Of a stretch of DNA of 64,000 nucleotides, positions 32,057 to 41,045 are shown piece after piece. Below the pieces are notes generated by a model. It had not been told where the DNA came from. It worked only from the letters and a program-made list of their open reading frames with translations, and ran no database searches. The stretch covers positions 186,001-250,000 of the forward strand of contig JBLHZY010000001.1 in the NCBI GenBank assembly GCA_047631555.1, given 5' to 3'. Source of the stretch: JBLHZY01 sp047631555. Its GTDB lineage: Bacteria > Pseudomonadota > Alphaproteobacteria > Rhodobacterales > Rhodobacteraceae. A program made the position numbers and the translations under genes. Position 1 is the stretch's first letter. The number at the start of each line of letters is the position of its first letter.

Positions 32057-33742
32057 ATGACGGATCAAAATGAAAAACTGCTCTCCCGATATTGGGATGA
32101 TGTGCGCACCAGCCTTCGCGATGCGCGCCGCGTTTTGCGCCAAAAAGGGCCGAGCCAGTTTCAATTCTGGCTGATTGCTTTGGCGATCGGTGTTGCGGCG
32201 GGCTTTACCGCCAATGGGTTTCGCGCCCTGATCGATCTTTTGCAGGCCTTCTTATATGGCACAGAAGATGTGAACCAGTTGCATAGTTTTGCAAGGAATT
32301 TGCCCTGGTACTGGATCGTGGCTATCCCAACTTTGGGCGGGCTTCTGGTTGGGCTTATTCTAAACTACTTTACCTCGGATGGGCGGGTGCGTTCGGTTGC
32401 AGATGTGATTGAGGGCGCGGCCCTTAATGAAGGGCGGGTCGAGCGGCGCGAGGGGCTGGCCTCGGCGCTTGCCTCGCTGATCACCCTGTCTTCGGGGGGC
32501 TCAACAGGGCGCGAGGGGCCGGTTGTTCACCTTGCAGGCGTCATTTCTTCATGGGTTTCGGACCGGATCAACGCAAACGGGCTCACAGGGCGCGATCTGC
32601 TGGGGTGCGCGGTCGCGGCAGGCGTTTCGGCCTCGTTTAATGCACCAATTGCCGGGGCGCTTTTTGCGCTTGAGGTCGTGTTGCGCCACTTCGCGGTCCA
32701 TGCTTTTGCGCCGATTGTGATCGCTTCGGCGGCGGGAACAGTCGTCAGCCGCTTGCAATATGGCGATGTGACCGAATTCACCCTTGTCGCAGAGGGCGCG
32801 CTTGCCTTTTACGTCGAATTGCCGGCGTTTTTGATCCTTGGGGCGCTGTGCGGCTTGGTCGCGGTGCTGTTGATGCGGGCGATTTTCGTCGCGGATGATC
32901 TGGGCACCGCCTTTCAAAAACGCACCCGCTTGCCAAAGGTTTTGCGCCCGGCAGTGGCCGGATTGATGCTTGGCGGCGTGGCGATTGCCTTTCCCCATAT
33001 CATTGGCGTTGGCTATGAGACGACCTCGGCCGCACTGACCGGAAACCTGCTGCTTTGGGAGGCGATTGTCTTTACCGCGATCAAGATTGTCGCCGTCGCG
33101 ATCACCATGGCAGGGCGAATGGGGGGCGGAGTATTCTCGCCCGCTTTGATGGTGGGCGCCATGACCGGGCTTGCCTTTGGGCTGATCGCGACGGGGATAT
33201 TCCCGGATGTTTCCGGCTCCGAGACGATCTATGCGCTGGCGGGCATGGGCGCAGTCGCCGCGGCCGTTTTGGGCGCGCCGATCTCAACGACATTGATCGT
33301 TTTTGAGCTGACGGGCGATTGGCAAACCGGCCTTGCGGTGATGGTCACGGTCTCGATCTCAACGGCGCTTGCCTCAACAATGGTTGATCGTTCTTTCTTC
33401 CTGACCCTGCTTGAACGGCGCAATATTCATCTGGCCGCCGGGCCGCAGGCCTACTTGCTGGCGATGTGCAAAGTCAGCCAATGCATGCGCCAAACCGACA
33501 GCCCGGATTGCGCCTCTTTGGAGGCCTGCGAACAGATGCTAGAGCAGGGCGCCTATGTCGAGCTTAACGCCACATTGGATCGCATCCTGCCCAGATTTGA
33601 GCGCGAAGGCTGGAGCTTTCTGCCCGTCGTGATCACGAGCCAAGGCAAACCGCCCGAGCTCAAAGGCGCGATCTACGCTGTTGATGCTTTGCGATACTAT
33701 ACCAATGCTCTGGCCGCCACAGCCGCCGAAGAGCATTCCTAA
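32057..33742 (+). CDS. ClC family chloride channel/transporter
   Basis: A 561-residue membrane protein with the ClC fold. GREGP at 151-155 holds the gating glutamate Glu153, and FNAPIAGALFALE (194-206) is the central conserved block. The residue equivalent to E. coli ClC Glu203 (internal proton relay) is Val207. The usual GSGIP motif is not recognisable at the matching helix. Both points favour passive anion conduction over proton antiport, an inference. The C-terminal about 120 residues are a weak CBS-like tail. Divergent from the FAD oxidase gene. Confidence 0.88.
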   Translation: MTDQNEKLLSRYWDDVRTSLRDARRVLRQKGPSQFQFWLIALAIGVAAGFTANGFRALIDLLQAFLYGTEDVNQLHSFARNLPWYWIVAIPTLGGLLVGLILNYFTSDGRVRSVADVIEGAALNEGRVERREGLASALASLITLSSGGSTGREGPVVHLAGVISSWVSDRINANGLTGRDLLGCAVAAGVSASFNAPIAGALFALEVVLRHFAVHAFAPIVIASAAGTVVSRLQYGDVTEFTLVAEGALAFYVELPAFLILGALCGLVAVLLMRAIFVADDLGTAFQKRTRLPKVLRPAVAGLMLGGVAIAFPHIIGVGYETTSAALTGNLLLWEAIVFTAIKIVAVAITMAGRMGGGVFSPALMVGAMTGLAFGLIATGIFPDVSGSETIYALAGMGAVAAAVLGAPISTTLIVFELTGDWQTGLAVMVTVSISTALASTMVDRSFFLTLLERRNIHLAAGPQAYLLAMCKVSQCMRQTDSPDCASLEACEQMLEQGAYVELNATLDRILPRFEREGWSFLPVVITSQGKPPELKGAIYAVDALRYYTNALAATAAEEHS

Positions 33743-33778
33743 CCTGTTGAAATCATTGAGCCAATCGCGCGCGCCGGA

Positions 33779-34120
33779 TCAAACCCGCTCAACCGCAACC
33801 TTATTGCCGTAAAACGCGATATGGCCAGCGATCTGCGCCACATCCTTTAATGGGGCCTCATAAGACCAAGCCGCATCCTCAATCAAAACCGATTTGGTCT
33901 GGATCGAGAAATAGGTCGCATCGCCCTTATGCGGGCAATGGCTTGTCGTCTTGGAAGGCTCCAAAAACGGCATCGCAATATCGGCGCGCGGGAAATAAAT
34001 CACCGCCGGATAATCGCCTTCAACAAGCTCAATCGCGCGGCTCGTTTCGCCCAATATGGCGCCGCCAGCGCGCACAACCCAATTGCCTTCAGCCTGCCGA
34101 AGTTTGATCAAGTTAGCCAT
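33779..34120 (-). CDS. DUF427 domain protein
   Basis: A 113-residue protein consisting of one DUF427 domain: VVRAGGAILGETSRAIELVEGDYPAVIYFPRADI, then the SHCPHKGDATYFSI core and the closing IAFYGNKVAVE. The biochemical role is unknown. GGGAGGATAT is a strong ribosome site on the minus strand. It lies between the convergent ClC gene and the M24 peptidase and may be cotranscribed with the latter. Confidence 0.88.
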   Translation of the reverse strand: MANLIKLRQAEGNWVVRAGGAILGETSRAIELVEGDYPAVIYFPRADIAMPFLEPSKTTSHCPHKGDATYFSIQTKSVLIEDAAWSYEAPLKDVAQIAGHIAFYGNKVAVERV

Positions 34121-34190
34121 GCGAAATATCCTCCCAGTTTGCGTCTGCGGTCTATATCAGGGAATGTGGCTCAGGTATATGTCATAACCG

Positions 34191-35990
34191 TTAAAGCGGC
34201 GCTGTGGCCGCCGATAGCCAATCGCGCGCCCGCTCAGAGAGCCGCGTTTGCAGATGATCTCGGACCTGCTCGTGATAGGCATTGAGCCATATACGCTCGC
34301 TTGGGCTTAGCATTTCCGCGACGATCAAACGGCGATCAATCGGCACATATGTGAGCGTCTCAAAACCCAGCATATCGCGCTTGTCGCCGCCCTCAACGGG
34401 CCCTGCCTTACAGACCGCAATCAGGTTCTCGATGCGAATGCCAAAGGCCCCCTCGCGGTAATATCCCGGCTCGTTTGAGAGGATCATCCCCGGCTCAAGG
34501 GCGACGTCAGAGAGGCGCGAAATCCGTTGCGGCCCCTCATGAACACAAAGATAAGCGCCAACGCCATGCCCGGTGCCGTGATCGTAATCCATGCCCGCAA
34601 GCCAAAGCGGCGCGCGGGCGAGCGCATCCAGATGTTGCCCCGCAACGCCGCGCGGAAAGCGGGCTTGGCTGATCGCAATCATGCCCTGCAAAACCCGGGT
34701 AAAACAGGCGCGCTCATCCTCCCCGACCGGGCCGATGGGCACGGTGCGGGTGATGTCTGTCGTGCCGTCAATATATTGCCCGCCGGAATCGATTAGCAGC
34801 AATTCGCCCGCCGCAATGATGCGATTGGATTGCGTGTTGACCCGGTAATGCACAATCGCGCCGTTGGGGCCTGCGCCGGCGATTGTCTCGAATGATATCT
34901 CGCGCAACGCCCCTGTATCACGCCGAAATCCTTCAAGCGCTTTGACAGTGTCAATCTCGCTAAACTGCCCCGGCACTTGCGCGTCGAGCCAGGTCAGGAA
35001 TTCTACCATCGCCGCGCCATCACGCAGATGCGCCGCGCGCGCGCCCGCCAGTTCAACAGCATTCTTGCGCGCTTTGGGAAGGGCGCAGGGATCGGCGCCA
35101 TAATTGATCGTGCTGCCTGCCTGTTTGAGAATATCGCGCAAGGCCCAAGGCGCAGAGGCGCGGTCCAAAAGCACAGGGCCCGTGATCCCCGCCAAGGCCG
35201 CCTCAAAGGCATCAATCGGTAAAACCGCGACATCGGGCCCAAGGTGATCGGCAATCCCATCAGCCTTGCCATGGGCGCAGAACAGCTGAACTTTGCCCTC
35301 ATCTGTAAGCACCGCCATCGCATGGGCCACAGGATTGCGCGGGATATCGGCGCCGCGAATATTCAGCAGCCATGCCACCGAATCCGGCAAGGTGATCACC
35401 GCCGCACCATGCCCATCTTTGCGCAGTTCCGCGGCCAAGCGCGCGCGTTTCTCGTCATGGGTCTCGCCTGCATTCTGCGCCGGATAAGCGCTGATCGGGG
35501 CCATGGGCGGGGCAGGGCGATCGGCCCAAATCGCATCGACCAGATTGGCACAAGCGCGAAGCGAAAGCCCGGTACCTTTGAGGCTTTTGCGCAGGGTTTT
35601 GATCTCGCTCATCGTGTGTAGCCACGGATCAAAGCCAATCTCGCCGCCGTCCAAAAGCTGCTCTTTGAGCCAATCGCCAAGCTTCACTTCTGGCCAGTGA
35701 ACGGGGGTAAAGGCGGCCAAATCGATCTGAGATTGGACCTGAACGCGGTAGCGCCCATCAATAAAAACTCCGGCCTGATCGCGCAAAACACAGGCAAATC
35801 CAGCCGAGCCGGTAAAGCCCGTGAGCCATGCCAAACGATCATCGCAGTCGGCGACATATTCGCCCTGAAACATATCCGCGCGCGGCACCAAAAAGCCCGC
35901 AAGAGAGGCGCGCTCTATCTGGATGCGCAAGGACGCGAGCCGGGGCGGGCCCTGCTCTGGGCGCGAAGAAACATCAAAGCTTTGATACAT
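34191..35990 (-). CDS. pepP: M24 family Xaa-Pro aminopeptidase
   Basis: A 599-residue metalloaminopeptidase removing N-terminal residues that precede proline. Two creatinase-like N-terminal domains (about 1-300) precede the pita-bread domain. All five metal ligands are visible: Asp pair in LLIDSGGQYIDGTTDITR, His in GTGHGVGAYLCVHEGP, Glu in NEPGYY and Glu in GIRIENL. The three-domain length fits the eukaryote-like APP1 subgroup common in alphaproteobacteria. It follows cobT by 31 bp on the same strand. Confidence 0.93.
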   Translation of the reverse strand: MYQSFDVSSRPEQGPPRLASLRIQIERASLAGFLVPRADMFQGEYVADCDDRLAWLTGFTGSAGFACVLRDQAGVFIDGRYRVQVQSQIDLAAFTPVHWPEVKLGDWLKEQLLDGGEIGFDPWLHTMSEIKTLRKSLKGTGLSLRACANLVDAIWADRPAPPMAPISAYPAQNAGETHDEKRARLAAELRKDGHGAAVITLPDSVAWLLNIRGADIPRNPVAHAMAVLTDEGKVQLFCAHGKADGIADHLGPDVAVLPIDAFEAALAGITGPVLLDRASAPWALRDILKQAGSTINYGADPCALPKARKNAVELAGARAAHLRDGAAMVEFLTWLDAQVPGQFSEIDTVKALEGFRRDTGALREISFETIAGAGPNGAIVHYRVNTQSNRIIAAGELLLIDSGGQYIDGTTDITRTVPIGPVGEDERACFTRVLQGMIAISQARFPRGVAGQHLDALARAPLWLAGMDYDHGTGHGVGAYLCVHEGPQRISRLSDVALEPGMILSNEPGYYREGAFGIRIENLIAVCKAGPVEGGDKRDMLGFETLTYVPIDRRLIVAEMLSPSERIWLNAYHEQVRDHLQTRLSERARDWLSAATAPL

Positions 35991-36021
35991 GGCACACCCG
36001 TTTGTTTCGGTTGATTGGCCC

Positions 36022-37896
36022 CTATGAGGCGCGTTTCATCCCCATCACACGGGCGCGCGCCCGCGGATCAGAATCAAACAAAGAGGCAAGCTGCTCGGTC
36101 ATCGCACCGGCCAATTGCTCGACATCTGTGATGGTCACGGCGCGCTCATAATAGCGGGTCACATCATGGCCGATGCCAATCGCGATCAACTCAACGAGCT
36201 TTTTCTTCTCGACCATGGCGATCACATCGCGCAGGTGTTTTTCTAAGTAATTCGCAGGGTTAACGGACAAAGTTGAATCGTCAACCGGCGCGCCGTCAGA
36301 GATCACCATCAGGATTTTGCGCGATTCATGGCGCGCGGCCATGCGCCGATGCGCCCATTCAAGCGCCTCGCCATCGATGTTTTCCTTGAGCAGTCCTTCC
36401 TTCATCATCAGGCCCAAATTCGCCCGCGTGCGCCGCATTGGCGCATCAGCTGATTTGTAAATGATGTGGCGCAGATCATTGAGCCGGCCCGGCTGTTGCT
36501 CGCGCCCCGCTCCTAGCCAAGACTCGCGGCTCTGCCCGCCCTTCCAAGCGCGCGTGGTAAAGCCAAGGATTTCAACCTTCACCTGACAGCGCTCAAGCGT
36601 GCGGGCCAAAACATCCGCACAGATCGCCGCAATCGAGATGGGCCGCCCGCGCATCGAGCCGGAATTATCGAGCAAAAGGGTCACAACTGTGTCGCGAAAC
36701 TCGGTGTCTTTTTCGAGCTTGAAGGAAAGCGGCGTGGTTGGATTTGCAACGACCCGCGCAAGACGTCCTGCATCCAACATCCCCTCTTCGAGATCGAATT
36801 CCCAAGAGCGGTTTTGCTGGGCCTGCAGGCGGCGCTGAAGCTTGTTGGCAAGGCGCGAAACAGCGCCCTTAATCGGATCGAGCTGCTGATCAAGATAGGC
36901 GCGCAGGCGCTCAAGCTCGACCGTATCAGCGAGGTCTTCGGCGGCGATCTCTTCGTCGAAAGCCGTTGTATAGACTTGATAATTCGGGTCCGCATCGGAA
37001 ACGGGCTGGGGCGGCGGCGGGTCAAGCGGGGCCTCGCCATCGGGCATCTCGGCCTCTTCGCCCATATCCTGATCGGCCATATCATCGGCCGAGACTTGCG
37101 CCTCCGAAGCATCCTGGCTGTCGTCTTGGCTGTTCTCTGGCGAGGCTTCGTTTTCGTCAGAACTGTCGTCCTGATCGCCGTTGCTTTCCTGCTCCTGCTG
37201 ATCCTCATCGGACTCAGCGCTTTCATCGTCCTCGGGGTCGGTTTCATCCGGATCATCGCCAAGCTGATCGCCGTAGCCCAAATCCTCAATCACTTGGCGC
37301 GCAAGCCGGGCAAAGGCCGCCTGATCGCCCAGAACATCATCCATCTCAGAGAAGTTATTGCCCGCCGCATCCTCAATGAATGTGCGCCACAGGTTCATCA
37401 CATTGTCCGCGCCCTCGGGCAGGGGGCGGCCCGTCGCCAAATGACGCACGAGATAACCCGCCGCTACGCCAAGCGGCGCCTCAGACATCTGGCGAATGCC
37501 CGCATAGCCCTTGCGCATCGCCTCATTGGCGATTTTTGCGTCGATATTGCCAGCTGTGCCGGGCATGTAACGTGCGCCAACCGCCTCGCAGCGCGCCTCT
37601 TCCATCGCATCATAAATGCCGCGCGCAAGATCGCCCGTGGGCGCGTATTTGGCAAAGGTGCCCGCGTCATGAAACTTCTCGCGCAGGGCAAAAGCATCCG
37701 CCGTGCCGCGCGCCAAAAGCACCTCTTCGCGGTCAAGCCGGCGGCTCACCTGCGGCAAGCGCATCGCATCGCCCGTTTTGCCCGGAGGATCGACCGAAAA
37801 GGTGACCGTCAGATCAGGATTATCCGCCATAACCTTGGTCGCTTCGGCCAAAGCTTTCTTGAACGGATCGGCGGGATTATCGGTTGGTTTGCTCAT
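36022..37896 (-). CDS. cobT: Aerobic cobaltochelatase subunit CobT
   Basis: A 624-residue subunit of CobNST, which inserts cobalt into hydrogenobyrinate a,c-diamide in aerobic B12 synthesis. An N-terminal helical region (1-210) is followed by a very acidic Asp/Glu/Ser/Gln stretch (about 212-295) and a C-terminal von Willebrand A domain with the MIDAS motif DNSGS at 410-414. CobT and CobS form the chaperone-like AAA complex. Here cobS is 1.4 kb away, separated by an unrelated divergent pair. Confidence 0.95.
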   Translation of the reverse strand: MSKPTDNPADPFKKALAEATKVMADNPDLTVTFSVDPPGKTGDAMRLPQVSRRLDREEVLLARGTADAFALREKFHDAGTFAKYAPTGDLARGIYDAMEEARCEAVGARYMPGTAGNIDAKIANEAMRKGYAGIRQMSEAPLGVAAGYLVRHLATGRPLPEGADNVMNLWRTFIEDAAGNNFSEMDDVLGDQAAFARLARQVIEDLGYGDQLGDDPDETDPEDDESAESDEDQQEQESNGDQDDSSDENEASPENSQDDSQDASEAQVSADDMADQDMGEEAEMPDGEAPLDPPPPQPVSDADPNYQVYTTAFDEEIAAEDLADTVELERLRAYLDQQLDPIKGAVSRLANKLQRRLQAQQNRSWEFDLEEGMLDAGRLARVVANPTTPLSFKLEKDTEFRDTVVTLLLDNSGSMRGRPISIAAICADVLARTLERCQVKVEILGFTTRAWKGGQSRESWLGAGREQQPGRLNDLRHIIYKSADAPMRRTRANLGLMMKEGLLKENIDGEALEWAHRRMAARHESRKILMVISDGAPVDDSTLSVNPANYLEKHLRDVIAMVEKKKLVELIAIGIGHDVTRYYERAVTITDVEQLAGAMTEQLASLFDSDPRARARVMGMKRAS

Positions 37897-37945
37897 GGTT
37901 TTGGTAAATCACTCTCGGGCGCTTTGGGCAAGAGGAAGCGCGCCT

Positions 37946-38407
37946 TCACGCGGCGTTTTGCTGATCAAAAGTGGCGCGCGCGGCGGCGATCTTTTCGGCA
38001 TTGTTGACCGCCCATTGGCCAAGCTGCTGCACCGGGATCAACAAATCGCGGCCCAAATCCGTCAGCTCATAATCGACCCGCGGCGGGCGGCTTGGGGTCA
38101 CGGTGCGGATCACAAACCCGTCGCGCTCAAGGTTGCGCAATGTCGAGGTCAGCATCTTTTGCGAGATATTGCCAATCGCGCGCTGGATCTCGGAAAAGCG
38201 CATCGGGGTGATTTCGGCTTGGGCGTTGCAAGGCGCGCGCTGTGCCGGCTCATCGCCCTGTGCAGGAATGCAAAGCGCCTGTGCGCCCAGTGTAGAGACA
38301 ACAAGCACCGTCCATTTGTCACCAATCTTTGTAAGCATATCAGAGACTTGCGTACATTTGGCAGCGTCGCCGCAGGGCGCGGTCACTTGTAGGTCTGTTG
38401 GTTTCAT
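37946..38407 (-). CDS. HxlR family transcriptional regulator
   Basis: A 153-residue winged-helix regulator of the HxlR/DUF24 type. CTQVSDMLTKIGDKWTVLVVSTL is the family's opening helix with the cysteine and KW pair; MRFSEIQRAIGNISQKMLTSTLRNLERDGFV is the recognition region. An insert rich in Ala/Gln/Cys (about 58-85) is not typical. The ATG at 38407 has GGAGG upstream; a longer frame to 38500 crosses the divergent promoter. It probably controls the adjacent FMN reductase. Confidence 0.9.
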   Translation of the reverse strand: MKPTDLQVTAPCGDAAKCTQVSDMLTKIGDKWTVLVVSTLGAQALCIPAQGDEPAQRAPCNAQAEITPMRFSEIQRAIGNISQKMLTSTLRNLERDGFVIRTVTPSRPPRVDYELTDLGRDLLIPVQQLGQWAVNNAEKIAAARATFDQQNAA

Positions 38408-38432
38408 AAAGGTGCCTCCTTGTGCTCGCCCA

Positions 38433-38464
38433 AGTAATAACCGATTTGCCCCTAGTAACCAATA
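38433..38464. promoter_or_regulatory. Candidate HxlR operator in the divergent intergenic region
   Basis: AGTAATAACC (38433) and AGTAACCAATA (38454) are similar half sites whose AGTAA cores start 21 bp apart, two helical turns. They lie in the 86-bp region between the HxlR gene and the FMN reductase. HxlR regulators commonly bind such sites and autoregulate. Confidence 0.35.
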
Positions 38465-38493
38465 GAAACTATATCCCCATAGGAGACTTCCCA

Positions 38494-39078
38494 ATGACAA
38501 CGCCCAATATCGCCGTGATCATCGGCTCGACCCGCGCCACACGCTTTGCCGATAAACCCGCCGCTTGGCTGATGGATAAGATCAAAGCGCGCACAGATTT
38601 TACCGCCGAATTGGTCGATCTGCGCGATTTCGATCTGCCGCTGTTTGATGAGCCCGCCTCTAACATGTGGATGCCAAGCAGCAATCCAAAGGCCGTCGCA
38701 TGGCAAGAAAAAATCGCAAGCTTTGATGGCTATATTTTCATCACCGCCGAATACAGCCACTCGATCACAGCCGCTCTGAAAAACGCGCTGGACTATGCGG
38801 CCGTTGATTGGGCGCGCAAACCAATGGCGGCTTTTGGCTATGGTGGCTTGGGGGCGGCGCGCGCGGTTGAGCATCTGCGCAATATTGCGGTTGAGCAGCA
38901 AATGGTGCCCGTGCGCGCCGCGGTTCACCTTGGTTCTGCGGCCTTTATGAAGGTTCATACCATGGGCGAAAATGCAGAGATGTCCGAAGTCGATGCGATT
39001 TTGGCGCCAGCAGCGGAGGCGATGTTTGATGATCTGAGCTGGTGGGCCAAAGCGACCAAAGCAGCGCGCGACGCATAA
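38494..39078 (+). CDS. NAD(P)H-dependent FMN reductase / quinone reductase family
   Basis: A 194-residue flavodoxin-like reductase. VIIGSTRATRFADKPAAWL forms the FMN phosphate loop, and FITAEYSHSITAALKNALDYA is the flavin-binding hallmark of the NADPH-dependent FMN reductase (SsuE/ArsH/chromate reductase) group. The ATG 38494 follows AGGAGA; the upstream in-frame start at 38422 overlaps the regulatory region. Divergent HxlR pairing suggests induction by quinones or other electrophiles. Substrate not determinable. Confidence 0.88.
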   Translation: MTTPNIAVIIGSTRATRFADKPAAWLMDKIKARTDFTAELVDLRDFDLPLFDEPASNMWMPSSNPKAVAWQEKIASFDGYIFITAEYSHSITAALKNALDYAAVDWARKPMAAFGYGGLGAARAVEHLRNIAVEQQMVPVRAAVHLGSAAFMKVHTMGENAEMSEVDAILAPAAEAMFDDLSWWAKATKAARDA

Positions 39079-39108
39079 ATCGCGATGCCACGGGAGATTT
39101 GAATTAAC

Positions 39109-39143
39109 AAGCGACGCGCTCTTATCCAGCGCGTCGCTTTGAG
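39109..39143 (+). terminator. Terminator after the FMN reductase gene
   Basis: AAGCGACGCGCT (39109-39120) pairs perfectly with AGCGCGTCGCTT (39128-39139) around a 7-nt loop. The T tract is short (TTTG). Confidence 0.7.
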
Positions 39144-39163
39144 TATTTATTGCCAAGAAAAAG
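39141..39163 (+). repeat. Dispersed GAGTATTT-CCAAGAAAAAG repeat, copy 1
   Basis: GAGTATTT and CCAAGAAAAAG separated by four bases. It forms an inverted pair with 39205-39237 and matches 63700-63727. Elements like this are scattered in intergenic DNA of Rhodobacteraceae, usually after genes. Confidence 0.6.
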
Positions 39164-39204
39164 TAGGGTGGGTGTACAGACATCATGTGTCAAACAGCAC
39201 TTGG

Positions 39205-39237
39205 CTTTTTCTTGGTCCAAATACTCCCGCCGGAGGC
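39205..39237 (-). repeat. Dispersed GAGTATTT-CCAAGAAAAAG repeat, copy 2
   Basis: On the minus strand it reads a GC-rich head (GCCTCCGGCGG), then GAGTATTT, GGA and CCAAGAAAAAG. It lies opposite copy 1 in the gap between the FMN reductase and cobS, 41 bp away, so the two could fold together in RNA. Confidence 0.6.
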
Positions 39238-39251
39238 TCCCCATTTACGAC

Positions 39252-39284
39252 AAACCGCGCCCCGATGAAGGAGCGCGGTTTTGA
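39252..39284. terminator. Probable terminator after cobS
   Basis: AAACCGCGC (39252-39260) pairs with GCGCGGTTT (39273-39281) around a 12-nt loop. A-rich and T-rich flanks on both sides could allow use from either strand; cobS ends 27 bp away on the minus strand. Confidence 0.6.
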
Positions 39285-39310
39285 GTGGCCAAAATAAAAT
39301 TTGGTGTAGC

Positions 39311-40282
39311 TTATTGAGCAGCCGTTGAGGCCGCGCTTTCAGGCAGTTCTTCGTCAAAGCAGCGCTGGTAGAATTCGGCTACGGTTTGGCGCTCAAGCTC
39401 ATCACATTTGTTGAGGAAGGAGAGGCGGAACGCATAGCCGACATTGCGGAAGATCGAGGCGTTTTGCGCCCAAGCGATCACCGTACGCGGCGACATCACG
39501 GTTGAAAGATCCCCGTTCATAAAGGCGGTCCGGGTCAGATCGGCAACGGTCACCATTTGACTGATGGTTTTGCGGCCGGACTCTGTATTGTAATTCGGGT
39601 TTTTCGCCAGAACGATGGCCGTTTCCGCATCATGGCTGAGGTAGTTCAGCGTGGCCACGAGCGACCAGCGGTCCATCTGGCCTTGGTTGATCTGCTGCGT
39701 GCCGTGATAAAGGCCGGTCGTATCGCCAAGGCCGACGGTATTGGCGGTTGCGAAAATACGGAAATATTTATGCGGCGTGATAACCTTGTTTTGGTCGAGC
39801 AGGGTCAGTTTGCCGTCAACCTCAAGCACGCGCTGGATCACAAACATCACGTCGGCGCGCCCAGCATCGTATTCATCAAACACAATCGCCGTTGGTGTGC
39901 GCAGCGCCCAGGGCAGGATGCCCTCTTGGAATTCGGTGATCTGTTTGCCGTCTTTAAGCTTGATCGCGTCTTTCCCGATCAGATCGATCCGGCTGATGTG
40001 GCTATCAAGGTTAACCCGCACAGTGGGCCAATTGAGCCGCGCTGCGACCTGTTCGATATGGGTCGATTTGCCTGTGCCGTGATAGCCTTGGATCATCACG
40101 CGGCGATTATGCGAGAAGCCTGCAAGGATCGCCATCGTGGTATCGGCGTCAAATTTATAGGTGCTGTCAAACTCAGGCACGCGCTCTGTGCGATCGGCGA
40201 AGCCTTTGACCATCATGTCGGAATCGATGCCAAACACCTCACGAACATTGATGTCTTCGGTGGGTTTTGCGTTCTCGTCCAT
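39311..40282 (-). CDS. cobS: Aerobic cobaltochelatase subunit CobS
   Basis: A 323-residue MoxR-like AAA+ ATPase that works with CobT to drive cobalt insertion by CobN. Walker A GYHGTGKS is at 66-73, Walker B IVFDEYDAGRADVMF follows, then the VFATANTVGLGDTTGLYHGT sensor region. The N-terminal segment REVFGIDSDMMVKGF is typical of CobS. Divergent from the ECF sigma gene. Complete and of normal length. Confidence 0.96.
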   Translation of the reverse strand: MDENAKPTEDINVREVFGIDSDMMVKGFADRTERVPEFDSTYKFDADTTMAILAGFSHNRRVMIQGYHGTGKSTHIEQVAARLNWPTVRVNLDSHISRIDLIGKDAIKLKDGKQITEFQEGILPWALRTPTAIVFDEYDAGRADVMFVIQRVLEVDGKLTLLDQNKVITPHKYFRIFATANTVGLGDTTGLYHGTQQINQGQMDRWSLVATLNYLSHDAETAIVLAKNPNYNTESGRKTISQMVTVADLTRTAFMNGDLSTVMSPRTVIAWAQNASIFRNVGYAFRLSFLNKCDELERQTVAEFYQRCFDEELPESAASTAAQ

Positions 40283-40502
40283 GGTGGCCTGCCGTTTTTC
40301 GCTGTTATCAGAAGGGCGTTATTCGCCGCTCGGATTGTGGTGCAACATATTGTGCGGGGGTGCAAGGGGAACGGGGAGAAAAGGCGCCTTCAACATACGC
40401 AATCGTGTCCGATAGGCGCGCTCTGGCCTCTTTTAATGGCGGGCGGCTTGGGCAATAAAGGCAATTGGAAAAGCCGCGCGGTTTGGCGCGGGATGGGGAT
40501 CA

Positions 40503-41045
40503 ATGGCTCAGCTGAGAGAAATCGAAGAGATGATTGCGCGCACCGCTCGGGGCGATCGCAATGCTTTCTCGCAGCTATATTCCGCAACCTCTGCGAAACT
40601 TTTTGGCGTTTGCTTGCGTGTCTTGAAGGACAGGGGCGAGGCAGAGGATGCCTTGCAGGATATTTTCGTGAAGATCTGGCAGAATGCGGATCGGTATACC
40701 TCTGGCGGGTTAAGCCCGATGACATGGCTGATCACCATCGCGCGCAATGGCGCCATTGATCGGCTGCGCAAGCGACGGATGGATACCGGCGCGGCGGATG
40801 TGATTGAGGCCATGCCCGATAGCGCGCCGGGCCCCGAAAGCTCGGCCATTGCGCGCGGCGAGGCGGGGCGGATCGTGTTCTGTCTTGGGACGTTGGAAGA
40901 AGAGCGTGCCGAAGCGGTGCGCCGCGCCTATCTTGAGGGCGAAACCTATGCTGATCTGGCCGCGCGCTTTGACGTGCCGATCAATACGATGCGAACATGG
41001 CTGCGCCGCAGCTTGCAAAAACTGAAAGACTGTATGAGCCAATGA
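40503..41045 (+). CDS. ECF-type RNA polymerase sigma factor
   Basis: A 180-residue sigma-70 family protein with regions 2 (about 25-92: AFSQLYSATSAKLFGVCLRVL, DALQDIFVKIWQ) and 4 (about 125-178: ERAEAVRRAYLEGETYADLAARFDVPINTMRTWLRRSL) only. It resembles the SigK-like ECF group paired with RskA-type anti-sigma factors. The next gene overlaps it by ATGA. The ribosome site is weak (GGGATGGGGATCA). A target promoter may be the one before the fasciclin gene 1.4 kb downstream. Confidence 0.9.
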   Translation: MAQLREIEEMIARTARGDRNAFSQLYSATSAKLFGVCLRVLKDRGEAEDALQDIFVKIWQNADRYTSGGLSPMTWLITIARNGAIDRLRKRRMDTGAADVIEAMPDSAPGPESSAIARGEAGRIVFCLGTLEEERAEAVRRAYLEGETYADLAARFDVPINTMRTWLRRSLQKLKDCMSQ

